DNA of 64,000 bases, taken from positions 2,567,665 through 2,631,664 of the forward strand of contig NZ_CP021850.1 of assembly GCF_002896855.1 (NCBI RefSeq), in the 5' to 3' direction. Shown piece by piece: positions 54,429-63,150 of this stretch. This stretch comes from Clostridium thermosuccinogenes. GTDB lineage: Bacteria > Bacillota > Clostridia > Acetivibrionales > DSM-5807. The number at the start of each line of letters is the position of its first letter. Positions within the stretch are counted from its first letter, which is position 1. The notes beneath the pieces are model-generated. The model saw nothing but the letters and a program-made list of their open reading frames with translations, had not been told where the DNA came from and ran no database searches. The position numbers and the translations under genes are program-made.

Positions 54429-55265
54429 ATGTCGGATAATGTATTAAAACAATTCAATTTAACCGATGAGGAATATTTGAAATTGGACGAGGTGGAATTC
54501 AGGGCCAGATTCCGTGAAAGAGTGCATCACACCCTGGAGATTCAGACCTATGCCGCCGCAAACGGCGATGAGGTTCTGAAAGAAAATCAGAGCGCGACAG
54601 CCAAGAAGTTTATCAGGCTTTGGGAGGAACGGAACCTGCCCAAGGATCTTCCCGAATATGTATACGCAAAGAAGCTGATAGAATTTTCCGAAACACTGCT
54701 AAGGGGCGAAAAACTAGATTTAAGCGAATATGAACCTTATAAGCTGTCGGATGAGGAGAAGGATGCGTTTTTTAAGGTTATCAAGGAAAGAAGGTCGGTG
54801 AGGCATTTCACTGATGAAAGAGTTCCTGACGAGCTGATTGACAAAATACTGGAAAGTGGATTGTGGGCAGCCCATTCGTGCAATTTGCAGTCAATAAAAT
54901 ATCTGGTGGTTATGGAGGAAACCACTCCTGGATTATTTAAAGGAAGCGATGTTCCTGGAGGCCCGGTTCACCTGGTAGTGCTTCAGGATGAACGAGTATA
55001 CAGGGCCAATCCTTTGAACCCGGTAAGAAACCGGCTGATAGATGCAGGTGCAGCAGCCCAGAATATGGTTCTTGCAGCCCATGCCCTGGGATTAGGCAGT
55101 GTATGGTTGACCTTCAACGATGCGATGATAGAGAGGATCAGCAAATATTTCAACCTGCCGGAATACCTGAAATTAGTGACATATGTGGATGTCGGCTATC
55201 CCAATCAAACCCCGTATGCGCCTCAGAGAAAAACATTAAAGGAAGCGATAGAGGCAAGGGTTTAG
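54429..55265 (+). CDS. Nitroreductase-family flavoprotein
   Basis: A 278-residue FMN enzyme. The core begins near residue 115 (FFKVIKERRSVRHFTDERVPDEL) and includes the FMN/NADPH region (GAAAQNMVLAAHALGLGSVWLT). An extra helical N-terminal domain of about 100 residues precedes it. Family members reduce or oxidise heterocycles, including thiazoline oxidation in some pathways, so a redox step on the imported compound is possible but unproven. The start at 54429 follows GAAGGAGG. Confidence 0.87.
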   Translation: MSDNVLKQFNLTDEEYLKLDEVEFRARFRERVHHTLEIQTYAAANGDEVLKENQSATAKKFIRLWEERNLPKDLPEYVYAKKLIEFSETLLRGEKLDLSEYEPYKLSDEEKDAFFKVIKERRSVRHFTDERVPDELIDKILESGLWAAHSCNLQSIKYLVVMEETTPGLFKGSDVPGGPVHLVVLQDERVYRANPLNPVRNRLIDAGAAAQNMVLAAHALGLGSVWLTFNDAMIERISKYFNLPEYLKLVTYVDVGYPNQTPYAPQRKTLKEAIEARV

Positions 55266-55290
55266 CCTGTCCAATAGAAGGAGTGGTATA

Positions 55291-55986
55291 GTGAAAATCC
55301 TAATAACAGGAGGAAGTCAAGGCATTGGGCTGGCAATTGCAAAAGAGCTCCATACTGCCGGACATGAGCTTTTCCTGGTAGCAAGAAATCCGGAAAGACT
55401 AGACAGTACTATCAAAAGCTTTTCCGCCAAAGTCCAAGGCTTTGCCTGTGACATTGGAAAAGAAGGGCAAATTGATGCATTGATAAATGCCACCCGGCGG
55501 GAGAATTTCTATCCGGATGTGATAGTTCTTAACGCCGCAGCTTTCGGAGGCCCCGAAAGATCGGTGCTAAAACCTTCTCCGGATGAGCTGAGGCAACTGC
55601 TGGAAGTCAACGTCCTGTCAAATTATCAATTGGTGCAAGGTTTTATTGAAACTTTGAAAAAAAGCCAGTATCCCCGCATTATAATAATCGGGTCAACCGC
55701 CGGGATAAGAGTTGATGATGGCTCCCTTTACGGAGTCACCAAATGGGCATTAAGGTCCTATTCCTATTTTTTGAGGAATGAACTGAAACAGCTTGGAGTC
55801 GGAGTCACTTTAATAAATCCGGGGGGAACCTTTACCCAAAAACGCGTTCCCAATGAAAAAATCCCTGCCGACAGGCTTCTTGAAGCCTCAGACGTAGGAA
55901 AGCTTGTGGCAGCCATCCTTACCCTCTCCCCCCAGGCAGTTGTTGAAGAATTGAATATCCGCCCTCTTTTAGGCGATACTTATTGA
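55291..55986 (+). CDS. Short-chain dehydrogenase/reductase
   Basis: A 231-residue SDR. NAD(P) motif TGGSQGIGLAIAKEL at the N-terminus, NAA motif (VLNAAAFGG), catalytic Ser in IIIGSTAG and YxxxK as YGVTKWAL. The start is GTG 55291 after GGAG. It is the last gene of the operon; a small AGCACC/GGTGCT hairpin follows its stop and a strong terminator lies about 110 nt later. Confidence 0.9.
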   Translation: MKILITGGSQGIGLAIAKELHTAGHELFLVARNPERLDSTIKSFSAKVQGFACDIGKEGQIDALINATRRENFYPDVIVLNAAAFGGPERSVLKPSPDELRQLLEVNVLSNYQLVQGFIETLKKSQYPRIIIIGSTAGIRVDDGSLYGVTKWALRSYSYFLRNELKQLGVGVTLINPGGTFTQKRVPNEKIPADRLLEASDVGKLVAAILTLSPQAVVEELNIRPLLGDTY

Positions 55987-56095
55987 GCACCCTTAACGGT
56001 GCTAACTGATCACGCATGTAATATTTACCGATCATACTGGGTAATGCCTACTGATCATGCTTGAATATTACTAATTATATTTATTTATGGAAGAA

Positions 56096-56134
56096 AATAA
56101 CCGCTGTTCTCTCATCAGAGAAAAGCGGTTATTT
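56096..56134 (+). terminator. Terminator of the ATC-hydrolase operon
   Basis: The stem AAATAACCGCT.TTCTCT/AGAGAA.AGCGGTTATTT carries A- and T-rich flanks. Confidence 0.88.
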
Positions 56135-56286
56135 GCATTTAATGTAAGTTTATGATATTAGTCAAGTGTATTCCAAAAACTAAGTTGAGCATACTCGCTA
56201 TGAATGTGCGCTTGCGATATTGATCACCAGCCTAACGCCGAGGATTTATTAACGTCCAGTGCCAACCCCCATCACAAAGCACGCCC

Positions 56287-56370
56287 TTCTCTAAATCTTT
56301 TTCTAAATCTTTTTCTAAATCTTATTCTAAATCTTATTCTAAATTTTTTTATAAACCTTTCTCTATATCC
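56287..56370. repeat. 12-bp tandem repeat, unit TTTTCTAAATCT
   Basis: About seven units decaying from left to right (TTCTCTAAATCT, TTTTCTAAATCT twice, TATTCTAAATCT, then looser copies). The rest of 55987-56428 contains two diverged copies of a CTGATCA..GAATATTA-like motif and no gene. Confidence 0.85.
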
Positions 56371-56428
56371 AACTTTAAGTTTATCTTTAAAATATCCTTT
56401 TTTCTGCTAAAGCCCTATTTCATGAGGC

Positions 56429-57163
56429 TTAAATCGTCCACTGGTCGTGTATGATGCCGACAATATACCACTGGTCACTCTTCTTTTCAAATACCAGCCG
56501 GAGGCTTCTCCAGTCCATTCCTTCATACTGGGGATCGATACCCGGGAAGTGGTATTCTACGATTATTGAGTTTTTATATACTTCAAAGCTGTTATTTAGT
56601 GAGTTTCCATGCCCCAGCACCTTATTATAGCCTACTTCGTCCGCATTGATAAAGTCCTCATCATATATGAACCTTTTGTGATAGTCCGGGAAAGTGAGTT
56701 CTATAGGCTCTCCCGAGCCATCGTAATATCCCCACATGTATACCTTGGATTCGTCCATGCTCTCAATTTCCTCTGCGGTAAACACCAGGTTTTCCTTTAC
56801 ATCCACATATCCATAAGGAGAGAAACGCACTCCTTTGTCAGGATGGATATACTGTGAAAGTTTTTTAAGGTCATAATCCTTAAGGGCGGTCAATACTTCG
56901 GTAGCCCTGTCGTCGATAATGCTCTTAATGTACTCTTCGGTGTCCTTTTGAAGCACCTCTCCTTTTTCATTCAAATCGCTTTTTTGTTTGTCATCATCTT
57001 TGTTCTGGCCTGTGCCGCTGCCCTGATTCTGTTCGATTTTATCCTCCGTCTTAGGTTTATCTATCACCTTCACATCATCAGTGTCCAGCTGCAGGGTGCT
57101 GCAAGCAACGAAAGCAAATATTGAAACTGTAAGCACCGGCAGTATCAGAAACTTCTTTTTCAT
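56429..57163 (-). CDS. Putative lipoprotein with charged linker
   Basis: A 244-residue exported protein: signal peptide with lipobox FVACS (Cys about 21), an Asp/Lys/Gln-rich linker (residues 40-72), then a globular domain (about 75-244) with an all-helical start and beta-rich end (WRSLRLVFEKKSDQWYIVGI). I do not recognise the family; the end resembles proteins with an NTF2-like fold. It follows the sensor kinase gene by 117 nt on the same strand, so it might be part of or controlled by that system. Confidence 0.8.
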   Translation of the reverse strand: MKKKFLILPVLTVSIFAFVACSTLQLDTDDVKVIDKPKTEDKIEQNQGSGTGQNKDDDKQKSDLNEKGEVLQKDTEEYIKSIIDDRATEVLTALKDYDLKKLSQYIHPDKGVRFSPYGYVDVKENLVFTAEEIESMDESKVYMWGYYDGSGEPIELTFPDYHKRFIYDEDFINADEVGYNKVLGHGNSLNNSFEVYKNSIIVEYHFPGIDPQYEGMDWRSLRLVFEKKSDQWYIVGIIHDQWTI

Positions 57164-57279
57164 TTTACATTACCTCCATCAATCAGAATTTGTTTCTTTC
57201 TACATTTATCATAGCATCCGGTTGTTTCATCCTTAAATCAAACTTGTTTCAAAGTTGTAACTTTTTAAAGGCATGATGC

Positions 57280-58674
57280 TTATCCCTGCTGCAGGACAGG
57301 CAGCCTTACCTTTGCTGCCGTACCCTTTTCAATGCCCGGTTTAAGCTCAATGGAGCCTTTATGCTCCTCGACTATATATTTCACAATAGGAAGGCCCAAT
57401 CCTGTACCCGTTATGTTTCGGGCATTTTCAGCCCTGTAAAATCGTTCAAACACCTTTTCAGCTTCCTTCTCGGGAATGCCGATTCCCTGGTCGGTTATGG
57501 ACAGGAGAGCCATATTTGCATCCCTGTGAAGTTTTACTTCCACTGTGGATGGGGACGGTGAGAACTTAAAAGCATTATCCAGAAGGTTCACGATCATCTG
57601 GATCAGCTTTTCCCTGTCTCCCCATATGAAAATATCCGGCTCAATGCCGGAGACTATCCTTATTCCATATTTTTGTGCCCTGAGGGACATTTTTTCTATC
57701 GTTTCCTTTACAATAGACGATAGATTCAACCTGCCAAACTGGAAACTTTCCTTATTGGAGTCTATTCTGGACAGGGTCAGAACCTCATCCACCAGTTTTG
57801 CCAGACGCCTGGACTCATTGTTCAGATGATATACCGCCTTTTCCATATCAGGATGTCCTTTCACTTCATCCATCAGAAGCTCGGAATAGCCTTTAATGGC
57901 GGTCAAAGGGGTTCTGAGCTCATGGGACACGTTGGATACAAACTGTTTTTGCCTTTGTATATAATCCTGAAGCTGAGCGCCCATTGCATTGAAGCTCCGG
58001 TAAAGCTGGGCTATTTCGTCGGAACCTTTTATTTTAAGCGGCACAAAGTTCCGGTTGGCATAATTTTCTGCCGCCACTGCCAGCTTGTTTATGGGCTTGG
58101 TCACTTTTGCCGCAATATTGGCTATTAAAAAAGTAATCAATATTGTAAATAGGCCTGCCCCGATGAACAGTATATTTATAAACCTGCCGGTGAAATCCCT
58201 GAAAAAGGTCAATGGGTATATTATCTCCAAAATTGCGATGGTGTTTTCCTGGACACAAACCGGAGACGCAAAATATATTCTGTTGTCCCTGATGATATAA
58301 GCATAATTGCCTTTAGAAGCCGCCTCCAGGATTTTTTTATTCTCATATTCGGTTATGCTGTCCTTCTCATTACTTTTAGAAGATGCCAGAAGGCTGTAGT
58401 TTTCATCATATATCCGGATATTGCCCAGAATCAGGCCTAATTTGCTGATTACGCCTGAAGCCGTTTCACTGCTCAAATCTTCAGAGCTGTCATTTTTGAT
58501 AATGTGCATCTGGGATATATAAATTTCAGCCAGCTTGCTTTGCTCAATGAGCTGCTGTTCTATAGAGCTTATGCTGAGCTGTTTGATTCCTTCCATGACC
58601 AAAATGCCTACCAGCAGCAGAGTCAGCATGGTTGCAAGGAGATTGCCTGTTATAAGCCGGGCCTTCAGCTTCAT
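57280..58674 (-). CDS. Sensor histidine kinase (HAMP/HisKA type)
   Basis: A 464-residue membrane kinase. Two helices (about 10-30 and 165-190) flank an outer sensing domain of about 130 residues, then HAMP, the H-box FVSNVSHELRTPLTAIKGYSE (about residue 250) and HATPase (NLLDNAFKFS, DQGIGIPEKE, GTGLGLPIVK). It resembles the PhoR/WalK group. It starts 4 nt after its partner regulator gene. The signal is unknown. Confidence 0.93.
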   Translation of the reverse strand: MKLKARLITGNLLATMLTLLLVGILVMEGIKQLSISSIEQQLIEQSKLAEIYISQMHIIKNDSSEDLSSETASGVISKLGLILGNIRIYDENYSLLASSKSNEKDSITEYENKKILEAASKGNYAYIIRDNRIYFASPVCVQENTIAILEIIYPLTFFRDFTGRFINILFIGAGLFTILITFLIANIAAKVTKPINKLAVAAENYANRNFVPLKIKGSDEIAQLYRSFNAMGAQLQDYIQRQKQFVSNVSHELRTPLTAIKGYSELLMDEVKGHPDMEKAVYHLNNESRRLAKLVDEVLTLSRIDSNKESFQFGRLNLSSIVKETIEKMSLRAQKYGIRIVSGIEPDIFIWGDREKLIQMIVNLLDNAFKFSPSPSTVEVKLHRDANMALLSITDQGIGIPEKEAEKVFERFYRAENARNITGTGLGLPIVKYIVEEHKGSIELKPGIEKGTAAKVRLPVLQQG

Positions 58675-58677
58675 TTT

Positions 58678-59361
58678 CTATGCACCTCCATAACGGTAGC
58701 CAAAGCCATATATGGTTATTATGTGCTTTGGATTGCTGCTGTCGTCTTCAATCTTCTTTCTCAAGCGGGTGATGCAGATATCCACTACCCGGGTGTCTCC
58801 CATGAAATCATATCCCCATACCTTCTGCAGGAGCTCCTCCCTGGAAAACACCTTATGAGGGTTTCTGACAAACACTTCAAGAAGTTCATACTCCTTCAAT
58901 GTGAGCTCGACCAGTTTTCCCCTTTTAAAAACCGTCCTGTTATCCAGGTCCACCATAAGCTCATAGTCTCCCACTTTGTTTTCCTTTGGTTCATCATTCC
59001 TCTCAAGGCGTCTTAGCACTGCCTTTATACGGGCGATCAGCTCCCTTGCGTCAAAAGGCTTTGTTATATAATCATCGGCTCCCAGCTCCAGCCCGAGAAC
59101 CTTGTCTACTATGTCATCCTTTGCAGTGAGCATGATAACCGGTGTCTTGCGCTTATTTGTTATTTCTCTGCACACCTCATGTCCGCTGATATCCGGAAGC
59201 ATGATATCCAGCAATACCAGGTCGGGATTAAAGCTATCAAACAGCCGCAGCCCGGATTTTCCATCCGGGGCTGTAGCTACCTGAAATTTCTCTCTTTTCA
59301 GTATCATTTCAATCAGGTCCAAAATAGCCTGCTCATCATCTATTACAAGAATTTTCGTCAC
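58678..59361 (-). CDS. OmpR-family response regulator
   Basis: A 227-residue regulator: receiver with D8/D9, phospho-site D52 (LLDIMLPDISG) and a conserved Lys in YITKPFDA, and a C-terminal winged helix (TLKEYELLEVF; GDTRVVDICITRLRKKIE). It pairs with the kinase encoded 3 nt downstream. Confidence 0.94.
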   Translation of the reverse strand: MTKILVIDDEQAILDLIEMILKREKFQVATAPDGKSGLRLFDSFNPDLVLLDIMLPDISGHEVCREITNKRKTPVIMLTAKDDIVDKVLGLELGADDYITKPFDARELIARIKAVLRRLERNDEPKENKVGDYELMVDLDNRTVFKRGKLVELTLKEYELLEVFVRNPHKVFSREELLQKVWGYDFMGDTRVVDICITRLRKKIEDDSSNPKHIITIYGFGYRYGGA

Positions 59362-59434
59362 TCTACTTCTCTCCTACTAACAAAATTGCCAGCAAAAATA
59401 TATGGAAATTATCTGCAAATAAATATAGTTGCAA

Positions 59435-60430
59435 TTATTTTTTTGATTTCACAAATCCGGATATACTGTCCCAAATGCAAAACCCGATAAAAATTAAAGC
59501 AAATATTGTCTTTTGGATATTTACCTGCTCCATTATTTGAGAAGCAGGCATTTTAAGAAGCTCTGCCACTTTTGACAGAAAGCTTCCATTAAATAATGCT
59601 GTATCCTGCATCATACAATATAATAGTATGCAGATACCCAGATTGTATACTGCATTAACTGCTGCCAAGGCTGAGTTCCAGTGCATGGCTATATATTTCC
59701 ACACCAGAATGCCCAGAGAAACCGCCACAAACATAAGCATCACAGGAATATATATCTGTAGACGTTGAACGTTCAGCAAAGGTTCAATATGAATAGTATC
59801 ATTTCCGCCCACGCTGTACCATCCAATCATCTGAGGCTTAGTTATCAACAGCGCTGCAAACAGCATAGTAAAAAACATAGTGAATATGGTTTCGCCGCGG
59901 GATATTTTTCTTTTATCCTTTACTTGCAAATCCATAAGTTCATCTACTGTCCACTTCTTCTTTACATAAGGAAGCTTTCCCTCATTAACTCCAACCCTCT
60001 CCAGCACTGCAAAAATCAATGTTACCCAAACTATGCTCTGCATTACTCCCTGAAAAACACCGACAGACATATCAACAGCAACATCGACAAAAGCCTTTGG
60101 AAATCCGCTCTCCAACGGTGGATTTATGATACTCCCTATCAAAGCAATGAATGCCAGCACTATGGCAACAAGACCAGTAACCAGCTTTAGAACAGAAATA
60201 TAGCTGTCATATAGATCGGGACCAACAAGATATTTTTTCTTACCGCTGTATTCTGCTGCAAGGTTGGCAGGATCGCCGAGTTTTTCCAAAACTTCTCTTA
60301 CATCTTCTTCTGTGGCATCTTCAGGCAACATATCTGTTATATTTGACTCCAGTTCTCTGGCTATGTCTTCCCGTGCATCCTCAGGCAGATGCCTTGTGGC
60401 AGAATACACATAAAGATCAATCATTTTCAT
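59435..60430 (-). CDS. HAAS-domain membrane protein
   Basis: A 331-residue protein. Residues 1-70 form a HAAS (DUF1700-like) domain (HLPEDAREDIARELESNI; EEDVREVLEKLGDPANLAAEY), followed by about six membrane helices. Such genes are regularly paired with PadR regulators, as here, and are thought to be membrane stress or signalling components. It overlaps the PadR gene by about 14 nt; the start at 60430 is one of three nearby ATGs, chosen by spacing from GGAGG. Confidence 0.88.
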   Translation of the reverse strand: MKMIDLYVYSATRHLPEDAREDIARELESNITDMLPEDATEEDVREVLEKLGDPANLAAEYSGKKKYLVGPDLYDSYISVLKLVTGLVAIVLAFIALIGSIINPPLESGFPKAFVDVAVDMSVGVFQGVMQSIVWVTLIFAVLERVGVNEGKLPYVKKKWTVDELMDLQVKDKRKISRGETIFTMFFTMLFAALLITKPQMIGWYSVGGNDTIHIEPLLNVQRLQIYIPVMLMFVAVSLGILVWKYIAMHWNSALAAVNAVYNLGICILLYCMMQDTALFNGSFLSKVAELLKMPASQIMEQVNIQKTIFALIFIGFCIWDSISGFVKSKK

Positions 60431-60773
60431 TATCCTCATCCTCCATTAATAAGACTTCCAGCTGGTTGGAAAGCGACTTCCACTCACTTTTCAGAAGCTG
60501 GTATACCTGTTTTCCTTTTTCACTTAATACATAGAATTTTCGCGGCCTGCTTTCTGTCGTGTCCCATTCGCTACTGAGAAGCTCTTGCTTTTCCAATCGT
60601 CTTAACAGCGGATAGAGGGTGCCTGCTTCGATCGCTGCATTTTTCTTCTCCAGCTTCTGTACGAGGGAATATCCATACTCAGGTTTTTGAAGCTGGCTTA
60701 ATACGGAAAGCACCAGGGTACCCCGTCTAAGCTCTACAATAAGCGAATTAACTAAATCATTTACTGATTCCAC
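60417..60773 (-). CDS. PadR-family transcriptional regulator
   Basis: A 118-residue winged-helix repressor of the short PadR type (LRRGTLVLSVLSQL, YGYSLVQKLEKKNAAIEAGTLYPLLRRLEKQELL, then RPRKFYVLSEKGKQ) with a C-terminal dimer helix. The start is GTG 60773 after GAGGTG. The promoter carries a TGTATG.CATACA palindrome inside its spacer, the expected PadR operator, so it probably represses itself and the HAAS gene. Confidence 0.93.
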   Translation of the reverse strand: MESVNDLVNSLIVELRRGTLVLSVLSQLQKPEYGYSLVQKLEKKNAAIEAGTLYPLLRRLEKQELLSSEWDTTESRPRKFYVLSEKGKQVYQLLKSEWKSLSNQLEVLLMEDEDNEND

Positions 60774-60790
60774 GTAATCACCTCGTTTTT

Positions 60791-60820
60791 AGTATACTGT
60801 ATGACATACACTATTGTCAA
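60791..60820 (-). promoter_or_regulatory. Promoter of padR-HAAS with palindromic operator
   Basis: A -35 TTGACA (60815-60820), 18-bp spacer and -10 TATACT (60791-60796) on the minus strand. The palindrome TGTATGACATACA (60798-60810) fills the spacer, and a further TGTATG half-site lies just upstream of the -35. Confidence 0.82.
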
Positions 60821-61494
60821 TCATACATTATTAAAAAATTTATATTGTTGTATCAAACAAAATGTAGTTCAACAACAACTAAAATCCCAGTAATATTTGT
60901 TTCAACTTGCAACTATACCTGTAAAATGCCAACACATCAAGTTAACTTAAGATAGTGTTCTACAACTGAGATAGAATCACCGCAGAACTGCATCGAAAAG
61001 TTGCAGTTTTGTCCAGCTTGTCATATACTATGATATGGACATTTAACAAGAGGCTTAATATCTTTGAAGCAATAAAGATACTGTATCAATATATACTTTG
61101 GCAGTTTTAGCTTCCTTGCATCTAAGCACTGCTGGGAGGTTGCTTTTTAAGCTATGGATTGCTTTATATGATGCTATTTAAGTGTCTTTATTGAACTGCA
61201 GCCAATAGGTAAATCATTATGGCTGAATGTATTTTTCAAAAGAATTTCATGCCTCACCGTGCAGGTTTAATCCGATATGCCGGTATTTAAATTTACTATA
61301 CAAGTTCAGAGTTAGAGAGTTGGCATGCTTAATTAAGAACTGCCGATTCGTTTGGGTTTTGGGAGTTGGCATATGCTCCGCTATACAAGCCATCACCAAG
61401 AGCTTCCACTACGTTACCTTTTTACCGGCATAACCGAAGGCTTTAAAGGAAGATCCTTGGCAATGATTGAAGATCAAAGGTGGTAATTTGCTTA
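60821..61494. other. 674-bp region without a recognisable gene
   Basis: No open frame here has a good start or familiar product. A 7-bp hairpin AACTGCA/TGCAGTT with a T-rich tail (about 60996-61018) could end a plus-strand transcript. The motif GAGTTGGCAT occurs twice (near 61317 and 61363) in a stretch that reads like decayed coding sequence. The promoter of the MATE gene should lie near the right end but was not identified. Confidence 0.4.
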
Positions 61495-62862
61495 ATGGAT
61501 AAAAAAGTTGAATTTTCAAATCACGATTTAAAAAAACTTATAGGTCCTCTCATAATAGAACAGGCACTGGCAATTTCGGTAGGCATGATAGACACCATCA
61601 TGGTTTCCTCCCTGGGAGAGGCCGCAGTTTCAGGTGTATCGTTGGTGGACATGATTAACGTCCTTCTCATCAATATATTTGCAGCTCTGGCAACAGGGGG
61701 AGCTGTTGTGGCAAGCCAGTTTATCGGTGCAAGGGATTTGGAAAAGGCGCGCAGGTCTGCAAATCAGCTGTTGACGGTTACTTTTACCATTTCGTTGATA
61801 ATAATGACAATTGCTCTTTTTTTACGTTCCCGTTTGCTCCTTTTGCTGTTCGGGACCATCGAAGATGATGTCATGAAAAATGCCATGACTTATTTCTTTA
61901 TAACAGGACTAGCCTACCCGTTCATAGCCATATATAATTCATGCGCCGCGCTTTTTAGGGCTATGGGCAACTCCCGGGTTTCTATGGCCACATCGATGGT
62001 TGTAAATATGGTAAATGTTGCAGGCAATGCCTTTTGCCTTTTTATCCTGCGTATGGGCGTAGAAGGGGTTGCAATACCCACACTGGTATCCCAGGCTACA
62101 GGTTCGGCAATAATGCTGGTGCTCATTTCCAACCCTCACAGGGTGATTTATATAAGGCGGAAAGGCTTCAAGCCTGATTTCAATATCATTCGCAGAATAT
62201 TGTTCATCGGGATTCCCAGTGGCCTGGAAAACAGCATTTTTCAGCTGGGCCGTCTTCTGGTGGTAAGCATCATCGCATATTTTGGAACAGTGCAGATAGC
62301 AGCCAACGCTGTGGCCAACAATCTGGATTCCTTGGGCTGCATTCCGGGACAGGCAATGAGCCTCGCGATGATAACTGTAATCGGTCAATGTATCGGTGCT
62401 CGTGACTACAAGCAGGCACGATATTACACAAAAAAGCTAATTAAAATAGCCTATGCCGTAACAGCAGGGATGAATGCCATAATACTTATATCTATGCCTT
62501 TGATATTGCGCATATATAATCTGTCCGATGAAACCTTGCGTCTTGCTGCGATATTGGTATTAATTCATAACGGATGCGCAATACTGCTCTGGCCTTCATC
62601 CTTTACACTGCCCAATGCGCTCCGGGCTGCCAATGATGTGAAATATACCATGTTCGTATCCATAGGCTCCATGTTTTTATTCCGGGTGGTTTTCAGCTAT
62701 ATTTTAGGAATAGGCCTGGGATGGGGAGCCATAGGTGTCTGGGTGTCTATGGTCATGGACTGGATAAGCCGCTTCTGCTTTTTCGTCTTCCGCTTCCGCT
62801 CAGGAAAATGGGAAACAAAATATATACCTGTTTCGTCGGACAATGTGGAATTAAGCGCATAA
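61495..62862 (+). CDS. MATE family efflux transporter
   Basis: A 455-residue, 12-helix exporter of the MATE family. The two pseudo-symmetric halves each begin with the usual pattern (PLIIEQALAISVGMIDTIMVSSLG; IGIPSGLENSIFQLGRLLVVSIIA), and ANAVANNLDSLGCIPGQAMSLAM matches the family. It expels drugs or metabolites using Na+ or H+. The start at 61495 lies 11 nt after AAAGGTGG. Transcribed alone. Confidence 0.92.
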   Translation: MDKKVEFSNHDLKKLIGPLIIEQALAISVGMIDTIMVSSLGEAAVSGVSLVDMINVLLINIFAALATGGAVVASQFIGARDLEKARRSANQLLTVTFTISLIIMTIALFLRSRLLLLLFGTIEDDVMKNAMTYFFITGLAYPFIAIYNSCAALFRAMGNSRVSMATSMVVNMVNVAGNAFCLFILRMGVEGVAIPTLVSQATGSAIMLVLISNPHRVIYIRRKGFKPDFNIIRRILFIGIPSGLENSIFQLGRLLVVSIIAYFGTVQIAANAVANNLDSLGCIPGQAMSLAMITVIGQCIGARDYKQARYYTKKLIKIAYAVTAGMNAIILISMPLILRIYNLSDETLRLAAILVLIHNGCAILLWPSSFTLPNALRAANDVKYTMFVSIGSMFLFRVVFSYILGIGLGWGAIGVWVSMVMDWISRFCFFVFRFRSGKWETKYIPVSSDNVELSA

Positions 62863-63084
62863 GAAATGAGCAAGCTTTGATTAAATATATGTGATTTTAA
62901 TACTTTGTACGAATTGCACCCTAACCTTTATCAGGGTATTTATAAAAAACTAGCATGTTGTAAAATAGCATCAGTAACTCTATGTAAATTTTATACCTTA
63001 TGCAAATTTAATGCAGCATAATGTTCTAAGCAGATTTATATAATCAATATCCTGAAAGTGATGAAAACAGCAACGATAAAGAAA

Positions 63085-63123
63085 GCCGCTTTTATGCTCT
63101 TTATCCATAGGAGCATAAGCGGC
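63085..63123. terminator. Hairpin terminator between converging genes
   Basis: The stem GCCGCTT.TATGCTC/GAGCATAAGCGGC lies 28 nt past the methyltransferase stop, with T-rich flanks on both sides. Confidence 0.82.
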
Positions 63124-63150
63124 ATTTCTTTTAAATTGGTTTGCTCTACC

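Noticed and set aside
56204-56410. 68-codon plus-strand frame over the 12-bp repeat
   Set aside because: Repetitive Leu/Asn composition comes from the repeat itself; no start signal.
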